Numbered from the stretch's first letter, positions 1-9,024 are shown. The stretch is DNA of 44,801 bases from JAAYYM01 sp964483545 (GCA_964483545.1 CAZACC010000003.1:1-44801); one strand, 5' to 3'. Notes: a model not told the origin generated them from the letters alone. Made by a program: numbers and translations.

Positions 1-25
1 TCATTGACAATATAACCGAATCCAC
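1..25 (-). CDS. 5' end of an unidentified gene leaving the left edge
   Basis: A probable GTG start at 25-23 reads V/M-D-S-V-I-L-S-M without a stop up to the window edge. A Shine-Dalgarno sequence GAGGTG (plus strand 32-37) lies 6 nt upstream. A TATAAT -10 box sits about 50 nt upstream at 75-80. Only eight codons are visible, so the product cannot be named. Its promoter resembles the mmsA promoter, which suggests co-regulation with the monosaccharide transporter. Confidence 0.45.
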
Positions 26-74
26 TCTTTTCACCTCGCTGTACTTACTTCATGAATTGTTCAAATCTGACTTG

Positions 75-116
75 ATTATAACGTTCCTAGATTTCTTTCT
101 GAATGGAATAACTTCT
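75..116 (-). promoter_or_regulatory. Promoter and upstream box for the left-edge gene
   Basis: On the minus strand there is a perfect TATAAT (plus 75-80) within GTTATAATCA, and an 11-bp box AGAAGTTATTC (plus 106-116) whose first base is 36 nt before the first base of the -10. The same box and the same GTTATAATCA occur at the identical spacing upstream of mmsA (4428-4469). No good -35 is seen at the usual place, which fits an activator-dependent promoter. The activator is unproven; the neighbouring YesN-type regulator is the obvious candidate. Confidence 0.5.
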
Positions 117-233
117 GTTAATCAGCCAAATTATTATATTTGACACTATAAATAATTCCACCAAAAGTATGTTTTCTTCCACTCGAGTGTCTTTCCGAGA
201 TGGATTAGTTTGATTTTGGATTGAAAACAGAAG

Positions 234-266
234 TAAGGGGCAGAGAACTATGTCCTCTACCCCTTA
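234..266 (-). terminator. Probable terminator after chvE
   Basis: TAAGGGG (234-240) pairs with CCCCTTA (260-266), and AGAG pairs with CTCT inside the stem. It lies just past the chvE stop. The T-tract on the minus strand is weak (interrupted, then TTTT), so termination may be partial. Confidence 0.5.
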
Positions 267-282
267 GACTGACTCTATTTCA

Positions 283-1470
283 TTATTTCAAAAGTGCTAG
301 ACGATCAGGATCGCCTGCAAATGCCTCCTTGGCATTCTCTTTTGTTACAACAACTGGAGGAAGTTCATAAATTGCAACATCAATCTTTCCATTGTTTGTA
401 ATCACTTCTGTAGCTGGCATTCCTTCGCCTGCCTGCAATGATTTCACGATATCAACTGTCTGGCGTACAAGTGCATCGGTAGGCTTAGCAACTGTGGAGT
501 ACTGTCTGCCTGACCATACCCATTCTACTGATTCATTTTCTGCATCCAGACCTGAAACAACTGGAATTTCCTGACCAGCATTCTCACAGGATGTAATAAT
601 TGCACGTGCAATCCCGTCGTTTGGTGACAGTACACCATCAATTTCCTGATCTGAATAGAAACCGGAAATCAGAGAATCCATACGAGACTGTGCCTTAGCA
701 TTATCCCAGTCTAAAGTTGCACACTGTGTGAAATCCATCTGACCAGATACAACATTCAATGTACCATCATCAATCTTAGGCTGTAATACTGACATCGCAC
801 CTGTAAAGAAATTCGGTGCATTGGGATCTGCTGGACCACCGCCAAACAGCTCGATGTTATACGGTCCTTCGCCCTTTAACTCTGCCAATCCATCTAATAA
901 TGCCTGTCCCTGTAATTCACCAGTCTTTACACTACCAAACTGTACAACTCCGTCAACGCCTGTTGTATTCTCTAACAAACGATCATAACCGATCACATAA
1001 ATGCCTGCATCCTTGGCCTGCTCCAGTACGGCACCTAGCTGAGATCCGTCTACTGGTCCGACAATGATAACCTTTGCGCCGTTCTCAATCATAGATTCGA
1101 TCTGCTGCTGTTGCTGCGGAACCTTCTGATCTGCTGCCTGAACCAAAGCCTTGAAGCCTGCTTCCTCTAACTGCTCCTTGAACATCGTCTCAGCTTCTTT
1201 CCAGTTCTGGGTTCCCAGCCATGGAAGCGAAATACCAATGGTTGCACCCTCTTCAAAACCTGCTGTAGCTGTTGCAGTTTCTGCTGCCTCAGCAGCCTCA
1301 GGTGCTGCAGCTTCCTCTGTTTCCGGTGCTGCCTCTTCTGCAGCAGCGTTGCCTGTGTCAGCTGATGCATTGTCACTTGCCTCCCTGCTGCTGTTTCCGC
1401 AGCCTGCTAATACGACTGACATTGTCAGCGTTCCTGCAAGTAACAAGGATAAAATCTTTCTCTTTCTCAT
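283..1470 (-). CDS. chvE: Multiple-monosaccharide ABC transporter substrate-binding lipoprotein (ChvE type)
   Basis: This is the extracellular sugar-binding lipoprotein of a CUT2 importer, last gene of the mmsA-mmsB-chvE operon. It has a lipoprotein signal with lipobox LAGC (Cys24) and then an Ala/Glu/Thr-rich linker to about residue 70. A periplasmic-binding-protein fold begins at the segment containing IGISLPWLGTQNW. Motifs such as NGAKVIIVGPVDG and VIGYDRLL are typical of the ChvE/XylF branch. The start follows a strong AAAGGAGG Shine-Dalgarno. ChvE relatives bind hexoses and pentoses such as galactose, glucose, arabinose and xylose; which one is bound here cannot be read from sequence. 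A 116-nt gap with a hairpin separates it from mmsB, possibly to uncouple the binding protein's expression from the membrane genes. Confidence 0.88.
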   Translation of the reverse strand: MRKRKILSLLLAGTLTMSVVLAGCGNSSREASDNASADTGNAAAEEAAPETEEAAAPEAAEAAETATATAGFEEGATIGISLPWLGTQNWKEAETMFKEQLEEAGFKALVQAADQKVPQQQQQIESMIENGAKVIIVGPVDGSQLGAVLEQAKDAGIYVIGYDRLLENTTGVDGVVQFGSVKTGELQGQALLDGLAELKGEGPYNIELFGGGPADPNAPNFFTGAMSVLQPKIDDGTLNVVSGQMDFTQCATLDWDNAKAQSRMDSLISGFYSDQEIDGVLSPNDGIARAIITSCENAGQEIPVVSGLDAENESVEWVWSGRQYSTVAKPTDALVRQTVDIVKSLQAGEGMPATEVITNNGKIDVAIYELPPVVVTKENAKEAFAGDPDRLALLK

Positions 1471-1520
1471 AACCTATTCCTCCTTTAAAGTTTAACGTCT
1501 TTCGACTTATATAAGGTCCG

Positions 1521-1547
1521 GCTGGAGCACGTTATTGTGCTCCCAGC
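1521..1547 (-). other. Intercistronic hairpin between mmsB and chvE
   Basis: GGAGCAC and GTGCTCC form a stem extended by GCTG/CAGC with one bulged base; the loop is GTTATT. No T-tract follows on the minus strand, so it is more likely an mRNA-processing or stabilising hairpin, or a weak attenuator, than a full terminator. Confidence 0.5.
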
Positions 1548-1586
1548 AGGCATTCCTTCCACTAGCCTGAAAATCTTGTGTCATCC

Positions 1587-2774
1587 CTATGCTGCTGTAT
1601 TTCCTCGTCCTGTATGCTTGTTATAGACATCAAAAGCAACTGCTGCCAACAATACAAAACCCTTGATAACCTGTGTACGGTCTGCGCCTACTCCCATCAA
1701 CATCAATCCATTGTTCAAAACAGCCATAACCATACCTCCGACCATCGTTGCAAGAATGGTTCCAACACCGCCCGAAACTGCAGCTCCTCCGATGAATACA
1801 GATGCGATCGCATCCATTTCCCATGAGGTTCCGTCTGCTGGGCCAGCTGCCGTAGAACGTCCCACAAACAGAATGCCAGCTACGGCTGCCAGAAATGACA
1901 TATTAACCATCGTCAGGAAGTAAGTCCTTTTGACATTCACACCTGATAGTGCAGCTGCACTCTTGTTTCCTCCAACTGCATATACATGACGTCCAAATTT
2001 GGTACGCTGTGTAATGGTGTGATAGATCACGATCAGAATCAATAGTATTAATCCTGGTACAGGGAAGGATGTTCCATAGCGTCCGCTACCAAACAGCCAT
2101 GTGAAATAGCCAATTAGCAGCCCCATTAAAGCAATTCTTACAATTACTGCCCATAAAGGACCTTTTTTACCATCTTCATCCAATTTATGCTGATATTGAT
2201 ATAGCTGCATGGCAATATAAATAGCAATTCCAATTAGTCCCATCAATAAGGTTGAATTATTCATACCTGTAAAGGAAGGTCCCCACTCTGGTAAATATCC
2301 TGCTCCAAACCATTTGAGTTCAGAGGGTGCCGGCACAGAGATTGATCTGGAAATCCAGATCACACCGCCACGGAAGATCATCATACCACCGAGAGTTGTA
2401 ATAAAGCCTGGAATACCAAGTCTGGATAGAAAGAATCCCTGCCATGCACCAGCCAGCAACCCGATTGCGATTGCAATCAAAACTGCAACCCCCCAGGGAA
2501 GATTCAGATCTCTGGCAGCCAGTGCCATGACCATACCCGAAAAGCCTGCAACAGAACCTACTGATAAGTCGATCTGTCCGATGACAATAACCATTAGCAT
2601 TCCCAATGCCAGAACAAGTACATATGCATTACCAGACAGCAGGTTTTGGAAATTCGATGATGTCAGCATCCTTCCTCCTGATATTATGTTGAAAACAATG
2701 ATCAGTAGTGCAAGTGCAACCACCATTGTATATTTTTTCAGATCATTGCCTAATACTTCTTTGACGTATCTCAT
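1587..2774 (-). CDS. mmsB: Multiple-monosaccharide ABC transporter permease (GguB/MmsB type)
   Basis: This is the inner-membrane permease of the CUT2 sugar importer, probably working as a dimer with the MmsA ATPase and the ChvE-like binding protein. It is a highly hydrophobic 395-residue protein with about ten membrane segments. BPD_transp_2 family motifs are visible, including GQIDLSVGSVAGFSGM (around residues 66-81) and the permease loop GGAAVSGGVGTI near the C-terminus. The length, longer than RbsC (about 320), matches the GguB/XylH-like subgroup, which carries an extra central segment of charged residues (here around 195-215, QYQHKLDEDGKKGP). It starts 17 nt after mmsA. The Shine-Dalgarno is modest (AAAGGATG). 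Confidence 0.88.
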   Translation of the reverse strand: MRYVKEVLGNDLKKYTMVVALALLIIVFNIISGGRMLTSSNFQNLLSGNAYVLVLALGMLMVIVIGQIDLSVGSVAGFSGMVMALAARDLNLPWGVAVLIAIAIGLLAGAWQGFFLSRLGIPGFITTLGGMMIFRGGVIWISRSISVPAPSELKWFGAGYLPEWGPSFTGMNNSTLLMGLIGIAIYIAMQLYQYQHKLDEDGKKGPLWAVIVRIALMGLLIGYFTWLFGSGRYGTSFPVPGLILLILIVIYHTITQRTKFGRHVYAVGGNKSAAALSGVNVKRTYFLTMVNMSFLAAVAGILFVGRSTAAGPADGTSWEMDAIASVFIGGAAVSGGVGTILATMVGGMVMAVLNNGLMLMGVGADRTQVIKGFVLLAAVAFDVYNKHTGRGNTAA

Positions 2775-2791
2775 AATGTCTTTTCATCCTT

Positions 2792-4342
2792 TCACGCTTT
2801 TGATTCCGTTTGAGAGGTAAGGGTCATCCTTCGCATCAAGGATTCCTGATCCGCCTCACTTCTTTTCAGTTCTCCTGTAATGCTGCCTTCAAATATCGTA
2901 TAGATTCGGTCAGCCATCCCCAAGAGTTCCGGTAGCTCGGAAGAAACAAGTATGACAGCTTTCCCCTGATCTGCAAGTGTCTGGATCAAACGATAGATCT
3001 CATATTTTGCACCGACATCGATACCTCTGGTCGGTTCATCCATGATCAGTACATCTGGTTCAGCAAACATCCACTTTGCCAGCACCACCTTCTGTTGATT
3101 GCCTCCAGACAATGTGTTCACGCCTAAGTCCACACTCGTCGTCTTAATCTGCAGAGATTTCTGATATTTTCTTGCTGCAGCGGATTCTTTGTCGGCATTC
3201 AACAAACCTTTGTTGATGATTGCTCCAAGATTGGCAGATACGATTGTTTTCTGGATTGTATCCAGAAGGTTTAGTCCCAAACTCTTTCGATCCTCAGGAA
3301 CATATGCGATTCCATGTCGAATGGCTGACTCAACCGATGTGATCTGTACTTCTTCCCCTCTGATTTTGATGGTTCCACCCTTGTAGATACCATAGTTTCG
3401 TCCAAATAAGGAACGCATCAGCTCGGTTCTTCCAGCTCCCATCAGACCAGCAAATCCGACCACCTCGCCTGCTCTGACATAGAAGCTCGATTTTTTACAC
3501 AGCATACGTCCCTGCACTCTTGAGTCCTCCACAGACCAGTCAGTAACCTCAAAAATAGTCTCCCCAAGATGTGACTCATGCACTGGATAACGGTTTTCGA
3601 TAGATCGTCCTACCATAGACCGTATAATTTTATTTTCATCTACATGTCCTGCCTCTACCTCATAACTATCAACCGTACAGCCATCTCGAATGACTGTAAC
3701 GTAGTCTGAGATCTCTGCAATCTCATTCAGCTTGTGTGAGATCATGATGCAGGTGATACCTCTCCCTTTTAACTCTCGCATCAGATTTAGCAGATTCTCG
3801 GAATCCGCCTCATTGAGAGCGGCAGTCGGTTCATCCAGAATCAATAGCTTTACATTCTTTGATAAAGCCTTTGCAATCTCTACCAGCTGCTGTTGTCCAA
3901 CACCCAGATGCTTGATCAGTGTACTGGGATCAATCTGCAGTCCAACCTGTTTGAGGATGTCAGAGGTACGTCGTTTCTCCTCTTCCCAGTTAATCAAACC
4001 ATGTTGTATGATTTCATTCCCCATGAAAATATTTTCTGTAATGGATAGCTCAGGGATCATCGTAAGTTCCTGATGAATGATAACGATTCCTGCTGCCTCT
4101 GATTCCTTGATATTTCTAAAAGTGACCTCTTTTCCCATATAAATCATATGTCCTTCATACGTTCCATGAGGATAAACACCAGACAGTACCTTCATCAATG
4201 TAGATTTTCCGGCTCCATTTTCTCCGCAAATTGCGTGAATAGAACCTTGATGCACGTTGAGTGTGACATGATCCAATGCACGTACACCTGGAAACTCCTT
4301 GGTAATCTCCTGCATTTTCAGTATCATTTGCTGTTCCGTCAT
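2792..4342 (-). CDS. mmsA: Multiple-monosaccharide ABC transporter ATP-binding protein (MmsA/GguA)
   Basis: This cytoplasmic tandem ATPase energises the CUT2 importer. The N-terminal cassette has Walker A GENGAGKST, signature LGVGQQQLVEIAKAL and Walker B LLILDEPTAAL. The C-terminal cassette has signature LSGGNQQKVVLAKW and Walker B VLIMDEPTRGID but a degenerate Walker A (GLMGAGRTEL), which is normal for CUT2 ATPases. I chose the ATG at 4342 (MTEQQMILKMQ...), preceded by AGGGG. A longer reading frame begins with GTG at 4366 but has no usable ribosome binding site, and the shorter form fits family N-termini better. It is the first gene of mmsA-mmsB-chvE, with its own promoter at 4428-4456. Confidence 0.9.
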   Translation of the reverse strand: MTEQQMILKMQEITKEFPGVRALDHVTLNVHQGSIHAICGENGAGKSTLMKVLSGVYPHGTYEGHMIYMGKEVTFRNIKESEAAGIVIIHQELTMIPELSITENIFMGNEIIQHGLINWEEEKRRTSDILKQVGLQIDPSTLIKHLGVGQQQLVEIAKALSKNVKLLILDEPTAALNEADSENLLNLMRELKGRGITCIMISHKLNEIAEISDYVTVIRDGCTVDSYEVEAGHVDENKIIRSMVGRSIENRYPVHESHLGETIFEVTDWSVEDSRVQGRMLCKKSSFYVRAGEVVGFAGLMGAGRTELMRSLFGRNYGIYKGGTIKIRGEEVQITSVESAIRHGIAYVPEDRKSLGLNLLDTIQKTIVSANLGAIINKGLLNADKESAAARKYQKSLQIKTTSVDLGVNTLSGGNQQKVVLAKWMFAEPDVLIMDEPTRGIDVGAKYEIYRLIQTLADQGKAVILVSSELPELLGMADRIYTIFEGSITGELKRSEADQESLMRRMTLTSQTESKA

Positions 4343-4427
4343 CCAACCCCTGCCTTTCTGCATCACCTTTTGACAGTCTGTATTCTCTTTTGCTGTAACT
4401 TCATTCAGTGATTTGTTTTCATCTGTG

Positions 4428-4469
4428 ATTATAACTACATAGATCGTGAATCAAAATAGAATAACTTCT
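4428..4469 (-). promoter_or_regulatory. mmsA promoter with upstream activator-like box
   Basis: Minus strand: -10 TATAAT (plus 4428-4433), a poor -35 TTTTGA (plus 4451-4456) with a 17-nt spacer, and box AGAAGTTATTC (plus 4459-4469) immediately upstream. The box and the GTTATAATCA context recur at identical spacing at 75-116. The geometry suggests a class II activator site next to a weak -35. Confidence 0.6.
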
Positions 4470-4557
4470 ATGAATGATGAAAATAATCATCCCCTCATGT
4501 ATAAAATCTTCCTTGAAAGGTTGAATTATTTCCTGTGGAATTCCTTTTGGACGAACT

Positions 4558-4589
4558 AAAACGACACAGAGTTTTTCGGCTCTGTGTCG
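4558..4589 (-). terminator. Intrinsic terminator of the yesN-yesM-binding protein operon
   Basis: A perfect 10-bp stem (4562-4571 with 4580-4589) and an 8-nt loop are followed on the minus strand by TTTT. It lies 42 nt past the stop of the membrane-anchored binding protein and separates the sensory operon from the mmsA promoter. Confidence 0.8.
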
Positions 4590-4631
4590 CTGTTATCAAA
4601 ATCTATAGAGATATAAAGACTGGTCAAAATA

Positions 4632-5606
4632 TTAGAACGGAAATAGTAGTTTTTGATTCTCTATCGTGTAAATATTATCAATATCAATCAGTGCCGTTCC
4701 TGAGTTAATCACCTGTTCGGTCTGTTCACCTCGTGCCAGCATGACGGCATTCTCCACTCCCAGAAAGCCCATGTTGAGTGGCTTTTGTACGACGAGACCC
4801 TCTATAACACCCTCCGTCATCAGCTGTATCGCTTCTGTTACATTGTCAAATCCGATAATGGTCACTCGGTCCTCCAGACCGAGATCTCGCACCGCACGAG
4901 CACTGCCGATGGTTGAGTGCAGGTTCAGCCCTGCTAATAGTGTGATCCGTGGATTGCTCTCTAGCAGCTTTCTTGCCTCTTCATATGCGATCTTATAGTC
5001 AGCATTACTGTACGCTACCGCTGTCACACGATCCCCGTAATTCCCAAGGCCTGCGCGCACTCCACGTTCTCGTTCTATAGCAGTGGAGGATTCCTTGATA
5101 TGCGATATAATGGCGATTTCTCCATCCCCTTCTAAATAACCCGACATCCACTTACCCATCTCAACGCCTGCCTGATAGCTGTCTGTTCCTACAAAACAGT
5201 CCTGTATCTCTTCGTCCAGATAAGAATCCAGAAGTACCAACTGAATGCCATTTTCTTTCATTCTGCTTGCTGTAGCAGTGTTGTTTTCATAATGAAGTGG
5301 TGCCAATATAATGACATCTGGCTTCATCGCAATCGCACGTTCGATTAATTCATTCTGGTATTCATACTCGACCTCCGAATCTGGTGCCATCACTGTCAAA
5401 TCCACATCGTACTCCTTGGCTCCCATGCGTGCGCCCTCGATAACAGATGTCCAGAAATCATTAGAGCCCTCTCCCAGCTTCGGTATCAACACCATTTTCA
5501 GTTGCCTTGTTTCACGAAATGCAGACCTTCGAATTCCGATGAACGCCAGAGCTACTGCCACCGCAAATGCAATTAAAATTATAATCCTCAGCCACTTTTT
5601 TTTCAT
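4632..5606 (-). CDS. Membrane-anchored periplasmic sugar-binding sensor (XylFII-like)
   Basis: This is a ribose-binding-protein-type domain tethered to the outer face of the membrane. Residues 5-24 form one hydrophobic helix; there is no lipobox cysteine, so the protein stays anchored by its N-terminus. The rest reads as a type I periplasmic binding protein (KMVLIPKLGEGSNDFW, AIAMKPDVIILAPL, VTIIGFDNV). It overlaps the kinase gene by 4 nt (ATGA), so the two are translationally coupled. In Clostridium beijerinckii a membrane-anchored XylFII binds xylose and signals through the LytS kinase to YesN. The arrangement here is the same, so I infer that this protein senses sugar and hands the signal to the adjacent kinase rather than feeding a transporter. 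The ligand is unknown. Confidence 0.75.
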   Translation of the reverse strand: MKKKWLRIIILIAFAVAVALAFIGIRRSAFRETRQLKMVLIPKLGEGSNDFWTSVIEGARMGAKEYDVDLTVMAPDSEVEYEYQNELIERAIAMKPDVIILAPLHYENNTATASRMKENGIQLVLLDSYLDEEIQDCFVGTDSYQAGVEMGKWMSGYLEGDGEIAIISHIKESSTAIERERGVRAGLGNYGDRVTAVAYSNADYKIAYEEARKLLESNPRITLLAGLNLHSTIGSARAVRDLGLEDRVTIIGFDNVTEAIQLMTEGVIEGLVVQKPLNMGFLGVENAVMLARGEQTEQVINSGTALIDIDNIYTIENQKLLFPF

Positions 5607-7378
5607 GCGTGCACACCCCCTTTGGGGATTCTGATTGTAACCGTTGTTCCCTCTCCCTCCGTGCTCTCATAAAAAAGCCCGTAGCCATTTCCATAATACA
5701 ACTGCAGTCGATCCTGTATATTAGAAATGCCGATTCCGCTTTCATTCTTTTCCTTTTGTTCAAAAATATGTGCCAGTGTCTCTGCTGACATGCCTGCTCC
5801 GTTATCGACTACGTGAATCTCGATATCCTCCTGTTCCGTACTCCTGTCATAACCTCCTGTAAGTCGTATCAGACCCTTCTGCTCCTTATATTTGATGCCA
5901 TGATACAGTGCATTTTCAACGAGAGGCTGTAGTACAAGCTTTACGATCTCCTCCTGCATGATTTCCTTGTCCACATCAATGACAAAATCCATTTTCTCCT
6001 GATAACGCATTTTCTGTATTTCCAGATATGCCTTAGTATATTCCAGCTCTCTAGCAATTGAAACGATCTCGTCTGAATTACCGATGGATTGTCTAAAAAA
6101 ACGTGCCAGTGCAGCCGTCATGTCTACACTTTTCTCATTTTCGCCAACCTCTATCATCCAAATAATGGAGTCCAGTGTGTTGTATAGAAAATGAGGCTTG
6201 ATCTGAGCCTGCAGTGCTTTCATTTCACTCTTTCTCTTTGCCTGCTGCTCTTCGATATTCTTTTTCATCAGCTGGTTAATCTGAGTTGTCATTCTGTTAA
6301 AGGAATGATTTAAAGAAACAATCTCACTCTCACTGGCTCTTATTTCAATCGGAACGAGATTGCCAGACTGAGCCCCTTCCATTGTCATTTGAAGTCGTTT
6401 AATCGGTTGTGTAATCATACGTGAAAAGAAAAACGCAAGTATGATTGCAAAGAGAATCAAAATGCCTGTGATTCCCCCATAGCTTCGCTTAATCTGCCCC
6501 TCGTTTTTCATTAAATCAGACATGTAAGAAACACCGACTACCGTCCAACCTGTCTTTCTGGAGCGACTCATCGTGTACAGCTTGCGGTCTCCCTGATAAT
6601 CAACACTCAGGGTATCACTCTCCGTTGTCAGAATTTCCTCAATCAGCTCTGATCTAATCCCACTGATGATCAGCTGCTGTTGCGGATGATAGACAATCTC
6701 TCCATCACTGTCAATAATATAGATATATCCCTTCTGACCCAGACTAATGGATTCGCAGAGCTCATCAATATCATAATAATTTAGATCAATAAAAAACAAC
6801 CCTTTCTTTTTTGTCTGTTCACCGCTACTAATGGTTGAGCTGAGTGTAACGACCCATTTATATTGATCTCTGACGATATCCTGCACATGAGATGATGACA
6901 AAACGAGTCTTCCGTTCTGTCGCATTGTTTCCTGATACCATTTCATATTTTCTTTCTGTGAATAGACATTGATATTCCGTCCGTCATTAATCAGATACTT
7001 ACCCTCATCAGAGAGAATACCAATGTTATAGATATCTGTTCTCGATGATAGAATCGTTTGAAACTGCTCCGCAATACGAATACGAAGCTGGCGTTCCTCA
7101 GTGGCCGTCAGCACCTTTGAAAACAAATACTGATATACATCTGAATCGTTCATAACCACCGTGGAGATATTCTCCATATAGCTGATGTACGAATCGATAT
7201 CCTGATTCACATGCTCTACAAGCTGCTTTGTATACTCATTGGAATTTGCCAGTATGCTTTTTTGTGTATAACTGATCGAGAAAATCAGAAATAGGATCAA
7301 TGCAATCAACACCAATACCGTAAACAACAGTGTCATATGCATCTGGATGCTCCCGAAATACTGTTTGAATTTCTTCAT
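5603..7378 (-). CDS. YesM-family sensor histidine kinase 1
   Basis: This is a membrane sensor kinase of the YesM/LytS type. One TM helix lies at about 13-36, followed by a Cache-like extracellular sensor domain (about 40-300), a second TM at about 303-320 and a HAMP linker (ITQPIKRLQ...). The phospho-acceptor region is QAQIKPHFLYNTLDS, with likely phosphorylated His396. The ATP-binding domain follows, with N-box LQPLVENALYHG and G-boxes DNGAGM and GIGISNIQDRL. It overlaps yesN1 upstream and the binding-protein sensor downstream by 4 nt each, forming a tight three-gene operon. It probably phosphorylates YesN1 in response to sugar detected by the anchored binding protein. Confidence 0.88.
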   Translation of the reverse strand: MKKFKQYFGSIQMHMTLLFTVLVLIALILFLIFSISYTQKSILANSNEYTKQLVEHVNQDIDSYISYMENISTVVMNDSDVYQYLFSKVLTATEERQLRIRIAEQFQTILSSRTDIYNIGILSDEGKYLINDGRNINVYSQKENMKWYQETMRQNGRLVLSSSHVQDIVRDQYKWVVTLSSTISSGEQTKKKGLFFIDLNYYDIDELCESISLGQKGYIYIIDSDGEIVYHPQQQLIISGIRSELIEEILTTESDTLSVDYQGDRKLYTMSRSRKTGWTVVGVSYMSDLMKNEGQIKRSYGGITGILILFAIILAFFFSRMITQPIKRLQMTMEGAQSGNLVPIEIRASESEIVSLNHSFNRMTTQINQLMKKNIEEQQAKRKSEMKALQAQIKPHFLYNTLDSIIWMIEVGENEKSVDMTAALARFFRQSIGNSDEIVSIARELEYTKAYLEIQKMRYQEKMDFVIDVDKEIMQEEIVKLVLQPLVENALYHGIKYKEQKGLIRLTGGYDRSTEQEDIEIHVVDNGAGMSAETLAHIFEQKEKNESGIGISNIQDRLQLYYGNGYGLFYESTEGEGTTVTIRIPKGGVHA

Positions 7379-8961
7379 GCATGAATCCCTTTCATATATT
7401 CTGTCGGAGTCAATCCTGTGGCACGTTTGAAAACAGCACTAAAATAATGGGCATCACTGTAGCCGACTGCATCTGCCACCTCATATGTCTTCATACCGGT
7501 CATATCAAATAATTGCTTTGCATGATTGATTCTTACCCTCGTCAATGCTTCCACAAATGTCTCGTGATAGTACTCCTTAAAAATCGAACTGAAATAGCTG
7601 ATACTGATGGATAAATAATCACAGATCATCTGCAGAGACAACTCCTTCTGTGCGTAGTTCTTTTCTATATATTCCATAGCCATGGCCGCCTGTCTCTTAG
7701 CTGTACTGTCGCGGTTACTATCCAAGGAGTCAGAAATTCTGATACAAAATATGTTCATCTTCTTTTCTGCCTCGTGCAAATACTCGCACTCTCCGAGACT
7801 TGCCAACAGTCTGTATTCCTCATGATACAATTCGTCGTTATCCATACCTGGCAGCTCTACAATCTCCATGACTGACAGAATCAGGTTCTGAAATAGAAGT
7901 ATGATTCTATTTTTATCTAGACACAGTTCTCTCATAACCTGTACCAGCTCCTGAATGTTCTTCTCAATCTCTATATCCAGATGTGCACGAATCGCCAGCA
8001 TGATTCTTTCTCGCCACTTGGTCATATCGATCAGCTTTTCACCTAACACCTCTTCATTACAGTAATCCCCATAATACAGGAAACAGCTGTCCTTCATCAA
8101 AAACCGTTGGCCCATGACCTTCTTGACATCGTTGTAAGACGCTGCAAGCTTGCATAATCCTTCCTGTTCCGATCCCATATAGACTGATGCATGTATTTGG
8201 AATTGAGCCAGCAGCTGATCATGTATGTGCTCACAACAGGTCATGGCTCCATACATAAAGCTGTGCTTTTTATTCCCGTAGAATATCATAAACACAGATC
8301 GATCTATACCAGAAAATACATATCCCTCTGCCGTTTCTTTCATAATATCTTCAATCACCTGTATGACTGTATCGGAAGCAACCACTTCATCGCCCTCAAT
8401 CACACACTGTGCTGCTAAATAATAACGCCGATTGTCTGCTAGCTGAAATGTGAGTGCTCCCTGCTGACACTCTTCTTCATGCATCCTGCCTGTCAACAGC
8501 TCCACCAGAAAATGATTCCTCTGCATCGTTCTGTTTTCCTGCAGTTCTGACTTCATAGCACTCAGTTCATATTCTTCCCTGTTTTCTGCATCTAATGCCT
8601 TCTTGATATGATTCAGAGTCTCCATCATTTCTTTTGCCGTAATGGGTTTGATAATATAGGAAAATACCTTATAGTGCATCGCACGTCTTGCATATTCAAA
8701 TTCATCATAACAGCTGATAATAATTGTCTTCGTCTTCGGACAATGCTCATGGATGTATTCTGCCAGCTCCAAACCATCCATATATGGCATGCTGATATCG
8801 GTCAGGACAACATCTATTTTCTCTCTTTGCAGAATCTCTACCGCCTGCCTGCCATTTTCACAGGTTCCAGCCAGCTGATATCCCATATTCGTCCATGGTA
8901 TACGTGTACTGATAGATTCTCTGATCACAGATTCATCATCTACTACTAAAACCTGATACAT
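7375..8961 (-). CDS. YesN-family response regulator 1 (REC plus AraC DNA-binding domain)
   Basis: This is a cytoplasmic two-component transcription factor. The N-terminal receiver has the acidic pair D8-D9, phospho-acceptor D55 (VVLTDISMP) and conserved K105 (IIKPI). A long middle segment follows, then a C-terminal AraC/XylS helix-turn-helix pair (LQMICDYLSISISYFSSIFKEYY ... VADAVGYSDAHYFSAVFKRATGLTPTEY). It is first in an operon with kinase 1 and the anchored sugar sensor. Its likely targets are the mmsA promoter and the left-edge promoter, which share a box. The Shine-Dalgarno AAGGAAGG is good. Only about 24 nt separate its start from a hairpin behind the upstream chemoreceptor gene, so its own promoter is not obvious. 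Confidence 0.88.
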   Translation of the reverse strand: MYQVLVVDDESVIRESISTRIPWTNMGYQLAGTCENGRQAVEILQREKIDVVLTDISMPYMDGLELAEYIHEHCPKTKTIIISCYDEFEYARRAMHYKVFSYIIKPITAKEMMETLNHIKKALDAENREEYELSAMKSELQENRTMQRNHFLVELLTGRMHEEECQQGALTFQLADNRRYYLAAQCVIEGDEVVASDTVIQVIEDIMKETAEGYVFSGIDRSVFMIFYGNKKHSFMYGAMTCCEHIHDQLLAQFQIHASVYMGSEQEGLCKLAASYNDVKKVMGQRFLMKDSCFLYYGDYCNEEVLGEKLIDMTKWRERIMLAIRAHLDIEIEKNIQELVQVMRELCLDKNRIILLFQNLILSVMEIVELPGMDNDELYHEEYRLLASLGECEYLHEAEKKMNIFCIRISDSLDSNRDSTAKRQAAMAMEYIEKNYAQKELSLQMICDYLSISISYFSSIFKEYYHETFVEALTRVRINHAKQLFDMTGMKTYEVADAVGYSDAHYFSAVFKRATGLTPTEYMKGIHA

Positions 8962-8984
8962 AGAAGCCTTCCTTTCATAAATTC

Positions 8985-9024
8985 GAAAATATCTATAGTA
9001 CTAAATTACTATAGATATTTTTTT
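8985..9024. terminator. Bidirectional hairpin terminator between the chemoreceptor and yesN1
   Basis: A perfect 13-bp inverted repeat (8988-9000 with 9007-9019) and a 6-nt loop are flanked by a T-run on the plus strand and by TTTT on the minus strand. On the minus strand it would end transcription of the chemoreceptor gene. The same palindrome could also act as an operator close to yesN1. Confidence 0.65.

Noticed and set aside
2314..2820. 168-residue plus-strand frame opposite mmsB
   Set aside because: It is a shadow of a hydrophobic membrane protein gene with no start signals and a composition typical of antisense frames.
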